A stretch of DNA of 12,433 nt. Origin: an uncultured Bdellovibrionales bacterium. GTDB taxonomy: Bacteria; Bdellovibrionota; Bdellovibrionia; Bdellovibrionales; JAMPXM01. Below are positions 8,507-12,433 of this stretch, one piece after another. The translations under genes were made by a program, and so were the position numbers. The notes beneath the pieces are model-generated. The model made no database searches and had not been told where the DNA came from. It saw only the letters and a program-made list of their open reading frames with translations. Position 1 is the stretch's first letter. Each line of letters starts with the position of its first letter. The stretch lies in NCBI GenBank assembly GCA_937927435.1, contig CALBDW010000079.1, positions 1-12,433 of the forward strand, written 5' to 3'.

Positions 8507-8812
8507 ATGGCCCGTCTCGCAATGAAAGTGAAAGAGCTCAAAAGAGCGAAGTTGGTCGCAAAATATGAGGAAAAACGTAAAGAACTGCGCGCTCGTTCTC
8601 TCGACATGTCTCTCAGCGAAGAAGAGCGTCAAGAAGCTCGCATGCGCCTCAACCAACTTCCGAAAAACAGCTCTCCCGTTCGTCTCCGCAACCGCTGCAA
8701 GCTGACGGGTCGTCCGCGCGGTTATCTGAGAAAATTCGGCCTGTGCCGTAACGAATTCCGTCGCTTGGCGAACTTCGGCCAAATTCCGGGCGTCACCAAA
8801 GCGAGCTGGTAA
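8507..8812 (+). CDS. rpsN: 30S ribosomal protein S14, zinc-free long form
   Basis: This 101-residue protein matches S14 across its length: a basic helical N-terminus (MARLAMKVKELKRAKLV), LPKNSSPVRLRNRC, then TGRPRGYLRKFGLC and the family ending PGVTKASW. It binds 16S rRNA in the head of the 30S subunit. The length of 101 is that of the zinc-free (C-minus) form; zinc-binding forms are about 61 residues with two CxxC pairs. Here the first cysteine of each former pair remains (C64, C80), while the partner positions are T67 and E83, so a zinc ribbon cannot form. AAGGAG lies 4 nt before the ATG. The gene stands alone rather than in the usual spc ribosomal operon, with a strong terminator after it. 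The 75-nt gap upstream has no convincing promoter box. Confidence 0.97.
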   Translation: MARLAMKVKELKRAKLVAKYEEKRKELRARSLDMSLSEEERQEARMRLNQLPKNSSPVRLRNRCKLTGRPRGYLRKFGLCRNEFRRLANFGQIPGVTKASW

Positions 8813-8835
8813 TTTCTCGACTCATTGGGTTTATG

Positions 8836-8866
8836 AAAAGGGGGCCATAGGTCCCCTTTTTTATTT
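8836..8866 (+). terminator. Intrinsic terminator after rpsN
   Basis: An 11-bp stem (8836-8846 with 8850-8860; four A-T, four G-C, one G/T, two C-G pairs) around an ATA loop is followed by a T-rich run to 8866. It lies 23 nt after the rpsN stop codon. Stem, short loop and U-tract are those of a strong rho-independent terminator. Confidence 0.92.
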
Positions 8867-8889
8867 CCGGCGTCGCGCGGCCGCCGGAA
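8865..8889. repeat. GC-rich inverted repeat, 8-bp perfect arms
   Basis: TTCCGGCG (8865-8872) and CGCCGGAA (8882-8889) are perfect inverted copies around a 9-nt loop. It begins in the U-run of the rpsN terminator and ends about 44 bp before the GDPD start. It has no U-run of its own. It could be a second structure guarding the rpsN transcript end or a regulatory element for the GDPD gene. Confidence 0.45.
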
Positions 8890-8932
8890 CTGAAACGGAA
8901 CTTGCCAGAGCCAGTCGAGAAGGATTGAATTG

Positions 8933-9730
8933 GTGCTCATGAACGTCGTGAGCTGGTTAAAAGGCGCATTCCTGACCGTCACCGACACATTGATGGCTAC
9001 CACTCCTCATCCCGAGCCACCGAAGGATCAGTTGCGCGCAACCAAAATCATCGCCCACCGCGGGGCCCATCGGGAACATAGAGAGAACACTTTGCCGGCC
9101 TTCTTAAAGGCAGTGGAGGCGGGCGTTTGGGGCGTTGAATTCGACGTGCGTTGGACAAAATGCGGGCAGCCCGTCGTGCATCACGATCCCCACTGCTACC
9201 GGGTCTTCAAAGATCCGAGCCAAATTTCCGAACTGAGTCTCCGCGAGCTTCGCAAGCGTCTGCCTGAGATTCCCACGCTCGAAGAGGTCATCGAGGCCGT
9301 GGCGGGTCGGACGCATCTCATGATCGAAATCAAGGGCCGGGCGCCGCAACTTAAAGAGTTGCATTGGCAATCGCTCAAGGAAGCTCTGGCGAAGCTCGAT
9401 CCGGTCAGCGATTATCACCTCATGTCGATGGACCAGGAGATTCTGAAATCCCCTCCGATCGGCGTGAATCAGGCTTGGTTGCCGATCGCGGAACTCAACG
9501 TCGCAACACTTTCGAAACTCGCCATCGAGCGCGAACTCGGAGGCTTGACCGGTCAATATTTGATCGTCAACGGACAAGTGATGGAGCGTCACAAAGGGAT
9601 TGGCCAGTCGGTCGGCACGGGTTTCGTAAATTCTCCCTCTGTTCTCTACCGTGAGGTTTCTCGCGGCGTCGACTGGATCTTCAGCGATAACGCGGAAGCG
9701 CTTGTGCAACTCATTCGCAAGGAAAATTGA
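8933..9730 (+). CDS. Glycerophosphodiester phosphodiesterase family protein
   Basis: This protein of about 265 residues has the GDPD signature. IIAHRGAHREHRENT (39-53) carries the catalytic HR pair and the ENT motif. GVEFDVRWT (67-75) supplies the metal-binding E and D, and VVHHDP (81-86) the second catalytic histidine. MIEIKG (near 125) gives a further conserved acidic residue. Such enzymes hydrolyse glycerophosphodiesters from phospholipid breakdown to glycerol-3-phosphate and an alcohol, in the manner of UgpQ. The N-terminal 20 residues are moderately hydrophobic (NVVSWLKGAFLTVTDTLM) but not a clear signal peptide, so location is open. The start is a choice between TTG 8930, GTG 8933 and ATG 8939. 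GTG 8933 lies best relative to AAGGA (8920-8924). The stop codon overlaps the next gene's ATG by one base, so the two genes are likely coupled. Confidence 0.9.
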   Translation: MLMNVVSWLKGAFLTVTDTLMATTPHPEPPKDQLRATKIIAHRGAHREHRENTLPAFLKAVEAGVWGVEFDVRWTKCGQPVVHHDPHCYRVFKDPSQISELSLRELRKRLPEIPTLEEVIEAVAGRTHLMIEIKGRAPQLKELHWQSLKEALAKLDPVSDYHLMSMDQEILKSPPIGVNQAWLPIAELNVATLSKLAIERELGGLTGQYLIVNGQVMERHKGIGQSVGTGFVNSPSVLYREVSRGVDWIFSDNAEALVQLIRKEN

Positions 9731-10242
9731 TGCCGTTTTTTGCCCCCGTTTTCATCGCGCTCGTTTTGTTCATTACGCCTTTTAGTTTCCTCCACGCCCA
9801 AAATGAAACCAGAGGGACCGCGGAACTCGGTTTCGCGTTCGGCCCACTTTTGCCCGCGCGCAACGGTTTGATGGAACTCGTCCCCGGCTGGGCCGTACGC
9901 GGCGGCCTCCCTTCTTCGTTGGGATTTTTTGAAGGCGAATTCTACAATGGGATCGGTAACGGCATTGTGTACCGGTCCGCAGTCGTCGATTACCGTCTCG
10001 ACCTCGCGGTCGAGCCGCTTCTCGTGCACTTTCTGATCGGTTTTCACCTCGACCAGTACGAACAAAGCACCCCCGAAATTCCGCGAAGATTCGCAGGCGG
10101 CTGGCATTACGGCGGCGGCCTCACGCAGTGGATCGCCGGTCCGCTCGACGCGCGCTTCGATTTCCGACACAGGTTCGGACCAGGACAAGTGGTGGAAGTC
10201 TTAGTGGGACTAACCTACCGCTTGAGCGGCGGGCAAAATTAA
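9730..10242 (+). CDS. Small outer-membrane beta-barrel-like protein, hypothetical
   Basis: This 170-residue protein has a clear signal peptide (hydrophobic residues 3-20, likely cleavage after FLHA at 23, before QNET). The mature part alternates short strands with Gly/aromatic turns (TAELGFAFGPLL, GWAVRGGL, FDFRHRFG) and ends VVEVLVGLTYRLSGGQN, as in small outer-membrane barrels of eight or so strands. The C-terminal residue is not the usual aromatic, but a strand ending LTYRL lies just before it. No specific family is recognised. The ATG shares its A with the GDPD TGA stop, and AAGGA about 7 nt upstream supports this start. The coupling suggests a shared envelope or lipid-related role, which is inference only. 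The gene converges with the lipoprotein gene on the opposite strand, and their stop codons overlap. Confidence 0.75.
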   Translation: MPFFAPVFIALVLFITPFSFLHAQNETRGTAELGFAFGPLLPARNGLMELVPGWAVRGGLPSSLGFFEGEFYNGIGNGIVYRSAVVDYRLDLAVEPLLVHFLIGFHLDQYEQSTPEIPRRFAGGWHYGGGLTQWIAGPLDARFDFRHRFGPGQVVEVLVGLTYRLSGGQN

Positions 10243-10577
10243 TAGCCGAAAACGCAGTGGGCTTTAACCGTGGCGCGCGCGACTTCGAAGAGATCTTCGT
10301 TTGACGTGTCCGGATGAGCCACTTCGAATCCGCAGGACGAAAGCGCCACGCGTTCCTTTTCGGACAGTTCCAATGTCGCTAGCAAGGCTTCGGCGCATTG
10401 ACGGAAGAAAGGTGCGGTCGCCGATGAACACGCGATTTCCGTCGCGATTTTTTGCACCCCACGGTCCCTGCCATCATCGGGCGTCGGTTTATCGTACGAA
10501 CAACTCATAGCGAGTAGAGACGCGACGAGAACGGCGCCCACATTTGCGAACATGAATTTTCGTCCCCCCCGTACCAT
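10239..10577 (-). CDS. Small four-cysteine lipoprotein, hypothetical
   Basis: This 112-residue protein begins with a basic segment (MVRGGRK), a hydrophobic stretch (ANVGAVLVASLLAM) and a lipobox-like LAMSC, giving a lipidated cysteine at 26. The mature part starts with a charged linker (SYDKPTPDDGRDRG) and then a probably helical domain with four cysteines (50, 61, 82, 108) that could form two disulfides in the periplasm. The ATG at 10577 is preceded by AGAGG 4 nt away; an internal ATG (residue 9) would shorten the basic n-region and is less likely. Its TAA overlaps the TAA of the convergent barrel gene in the bases TTAA. I do not recognise the family. The acnA gene diverges upstream. Confidence 0.75.
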   Translation of the reverse strand: MVRGGRKFMFANVGAVLVASLLAMSCSYDKPTPDDGRDRGVQKIATEIACSSATAPFFRQCAEALLATLELSEKERVALSSCGFEVAHPDTSNEDLFEVARATVKAHCVFGY

Positions 10578-10830
10578 GTCGCCTCTCTTTTTCGTTACGT
10601 GCGTTCTTTCGGTATGGACTCACTCGCGCTTAACTGTCCAATAGGCTTGAACAACGATATCCCTCTTCGGCCGAGAACGTGCCAGTTTGAGACGCGCAAT
10701 CGGCAAACTTCTGTCGATCGTCTCGACACGTCTTATTTAGAAACGCTCGCTTTCGATCGGCCTTCACTTGCCTTCCCTCAAAGGCCGGGGCAAGATGGCC
10801 ATGTCGGATGCCACCCGGAAGGAGGGTCGA
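10578..10830. other. Divergent intergenic region between the lipoprotein gene and acnA
   Basis: This 253-bp stretch must hold the promoters of both flanking genes, but no -35/-10 pair is good enough to claim. A TATTTA (10734-10739) could be a weak -10 for acnA. Open frames crossing the region (for example 10599-11006 plus and 10630-10902 minus) overlap acnA in other frames and have no gene-like features. The only structure noted is the pair of overlapping inverted repeats at 10767-10794. Confidence 0.5.
10767..10794 (+). promoter_or_regulatory. Overlapping inverted repeats in the acnA leader
   Basis: CTTGCC (10767-10772) pairs with GGCAAG (10789-10794), and GCCTT (10770-10774) pairs with AAGGC (10781-10785). 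The two stems share bases 10770-10772 and so cannot fully form together. They end about 25 nt before the acnA Shine-Dalgarno sequence. This could be a leader RNA element or chance; the stems are short. Confidence 0.25.
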
Positions 10831-12433
10831 ATGACTTGCGAAGACTCGTTTCAATTGGACGGAATAACTTACCGCTTTCATTCGCTTCCCAAGGTCGCCC
10901 AAATTCTCAACCGCGATCTCAAGAAGCTCCCCCGTTCGCTTCGCATTCTTCTCGAGAACGTCTTACACCAACAAGGGACCGATCCGAGGGCTCAAACCGA
11001 CGTTGAAACGCTCGCCGCATGGAAACCGCGGGATTCGTCGCGTACGGAAATCCAATTCATGCCCGCTCGCGTACTCTTACAAGACTTCACGGGCGTTCCG
11101 GCGATCGCCGATCTGGCAGCCATGCGCGCCGCTGTCGTCGACAAAGGCGGCAACCCCTTAAAGATCAATCCTGTTCAACCTGTCGATCTCGTCGTCGACC
11201 ATTCGGTGCAAGTGGACGCCTACGGTACGCCCGACGCGTTCGCCAAGAACGTGGAAATGGAGTTCGAACGGAATACGGAACGCTATGCCTTTCTGAAATG
11301 GGCGCAGAAGGCGTTCTCGAATTTCCGCGTCGTTCCTCCCGCCACCGGGATATGCCACCAAGTGAATCTGGAGTACCTTGCGCAAGTGGCATTCGTCCAA
11401 AAAGGCCCCGACGGTACCAACTGGATCCGGCCCGATACGCTCGTGGGTACGGACTCGCACACACCCATGGTGAACGGGCTTGGCGTGCTCGGGTGGGGCG
11501 TGGGCGGCATTGAAGCGGAAGCCGCGATGCTCGGCCAACCGTGTTCCATGCTCATCCCCGACGTCGTGGGCTTCAAACTGCGAGGCCGTCTGCGTCCTGG
11601 AGTCACGGCCACGGATTTAGTGCTCACGATTACGCAAATGTTGAGAGCGCACGGCGTGGTCGGCAAGTTCGTTGAATTCACGGGACCAGGTGTCACCGAG
11701 CTATCCATCGCCGATCGCGCGACGATTTCCAACATGGCGCCCGAATACGGTGCGACGGTTGGGTTTTGGCCTGTGGATGAAAAGACCATCGAGTACCTCG
11801 AACTCACCGGCCGTAAAGAGGCCGCGCGGCTCAGTGAAGAATATTACCGTCGTCAGGGTCTTTGGCCCGAATCGGGTGATCCCGAAATCGAGTTCTCGGA
11901 TCTTCTTGAACTCGACCTCTCGACCGTTGAACCCAGTGTCGCAGGCCCCGCCAAGCCTCATGACCGTTACAGCCTCAGTATGGCCGCGACGAGTTTCAGA
12001 AACTTTCTCGAGAAACGTCAAAAATCGACCTCCGGGCCGGTTCCGAGAGGCACGACACTCCGTGATGGTTCGATTGTCATCGCGGCCATCACAAGCTGCA
12101 CGAACACTTCAAACCCGGCCCTCATGCTGGGCGCCGCTTTGCTTGCGAAAAAAGCGGTCGAACGAGGGTTAAAAGTGCCTCCTTGGGTGAAGACGAGCTT
12201 CGCCCCCGGCTCCAAAGCCGTAACGGAATACATCCGCGAAGCGGGACTCACGCCCTATCTCGACGCCCTCGGCTTCAACCTCGTCGGATACGGATGTACA
12301 ACCTGCATCGGCAACAGCGGCCCTCTCGATCCGGAAATCGCACGCGAAATCGAGGAGAATGACCTGACTGTGGCCGCGGTCCTCTCCGGCAACCGCAATT
12401 TCGAAGCACGCATTCATCCGCAGGTCCGCGCTA
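10831..12433 (+). CDS. acnA: Aconitate hydratase AcnA (IRP-like), C-terminus missing
   Basis: The frame is open from the ATG at 10831 to the right edge, 534 codons of an expected 890 or so, so the last 40% (swivel domain 4) is outside the window. The enzyme interconverts citrate and isocitrate in the TCA cycle with a [4Fe-4S] cluster. Visible AcnA/IRP motifs are LQDFTGVPA, DHSVQVD, ERYAFLKWA, PATGICHQVNLE and GTDSHTPMVNGLGVLGWGVG. The cluster ligands are C423 in TSCTNTS and C489/C492 in GYGCTTCIGNSGPL. Their spacing (66 and 3) equals that of C435/C501/C504 in E. coli AcnA. AAGGAGG (10819-10825), 5 nt before the ATG, fixes the start. In-frame ATGs at 10795 and 10801 would place that ribosome binding site inside the gene. 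The form is AcnA-type rather than AcnB-type. Confidence 0.97.
   Translation, partial: MTCEDSFQLDGITYRFHSLPKVAQILNRDLKKLPRSLRILLENVLHQQGTDPRAQTDVETLAAWKPRDSSRTEIQFMPARVLLQDFTGVPAIADLAAMRAAVVDKGGNPLKINPVQPVDLVVDHSVQVDAYGTPDAFAKNVEMEFERNTERYAFLKWAQKAFSNFRVVPPATGICHQVNLEYLAQVAFVQKGPDGTNWIRPDTLVGTDSHTPMVNGLGVLGWGVGGIEAEAAMLGQPCSMLIPDVVGFKLRGRLRPGVTATDLVLTITQMLRAHGVVGKFVEFTGPGVTELSIADRATISNMAPEYGATVGFWPVDEKTIEYLELTGRKEAARLSEEYYRRQGLWPESGDPEIEFSDLLELDLSTVEPSVAGPAKPHDRYSLSMAATSFRNFLEKRQKSTSGPVPRGTTLRDGSIVIAAITSCTNTSNPALMLGAALLAKKAVERGLKVPPWVKTSFAPGSKAVTEYIREAGLTPYLDALGFNLVGYGCTTCIGNSGPLDPEIAREIEENDLTVAAVLSGNRNFEARIHPQVRA

Noticed and set aside
9104..10188. Two long minus-strand frames (9104-9709 and 9646-10188)
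   Set aside because: They lie opposite the GDPD and barrel genes, which have clear motifs, signal peptide and ribosome binding sites.
10795..10803. Upstream in-frame ATG starts for acnA
   Set aside because: They would place the strong AAGGAGG ribosome binding site inside the coding region; the ATG at 10831 has ideal spacing from it.
11019..11513. 164-codon plus-strand frame within acnA
   Set aside because: Out of frame with the well-conserved aconitase; composition is mainly Arg/Gly with no motif.
11283..11807. 174-codon minus-strand frame opposite acnA
   Set aside because: Antisense of conserved aconitase motifs; no ribosome binding site or domain.

Overview
This 12.4 kb window looks like chromosomal DNA from a Gram-negative bacterium of moderate GC content (about 55% by eye). 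It has conserved housekeeping genes mixed with secreted, lipid-anchored and outer-membrane proteins. The RlmE, S14 and Lon sequences, the several small cysteine-containing lipoproteins and the outer-membrane barrel suggest the Bdellovibrionota (the former deltaproteobacterial predator group and its relatives). That placement is inferred from remembered family resemblance, not from a search. No tRNA, rRNA, CRISPR array, transposase, integrase, phage gene or plasmid gene was seen.

Layout. 1-1273 (minus): a lipoprotein gene followed, 35 nt later, by a secreted or membrane-anchored protein that runs off the left edge. 1485-2171 (minus): an alpha/beta hydrolase. 2172-2364: a divergent intergenic region packed with four inverted repeats. 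2365-2601 (plus): a very small single-pass membrane protein whose stop codon overlaps the stop of the convergent BrkB/YihY-type membrane protein. 2598-4821 (minus): a probable three-gene operon, in transcription order a 2H-phosphoesterase-like protein, RlmE (23S rRNA 2'-O-methyltransferase) and the BrkB/YihY protein. 5025-7469 (plus): Lon protease, preceded by a heat-shock-type promoter match so close to the ATG that the mRNA may be leaderless. 7541-8431 (plus): an unrecognised, probably beta-propeller, cytoplasmic protein. 8507-8812 (plus): ribosomal protein S14 of the zinc-free type as a stand-alone gene, closed by a strong intrinsic terminator. 8933-10242 (plus): a glycerophosphodiester phosphodiesterase overlapping by 1 nt a small outer-membrane beta-barrel gene. 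10239-10577 (minus): a four-cysteine lipoprotein, convergent with the barrel and again sharing stop-codon bases. 10831 to the right edge (plus): aconitase AcnA, N-terminal 534 codons only.

The genes cover protein quality control (Lon), ribosome building and RNA modification (S14, RlmE, 2H protein), central carbon metabolism (AcnA), lipid or phosphodiester turnover (GDPD) and the cell envelope. Several starts were moved from the longest open frame to an internal codon with a better Shine-Dalgarno sequence. I found no clear new defence, mobile or biosynthetic system. The points most worth checking are the lon promoter and possible leaderless start, the hairpin-dense region 2185-2346, the pairing of a 2H-type protein with RlmE, and the unrecognised secreted and propeller proteins.
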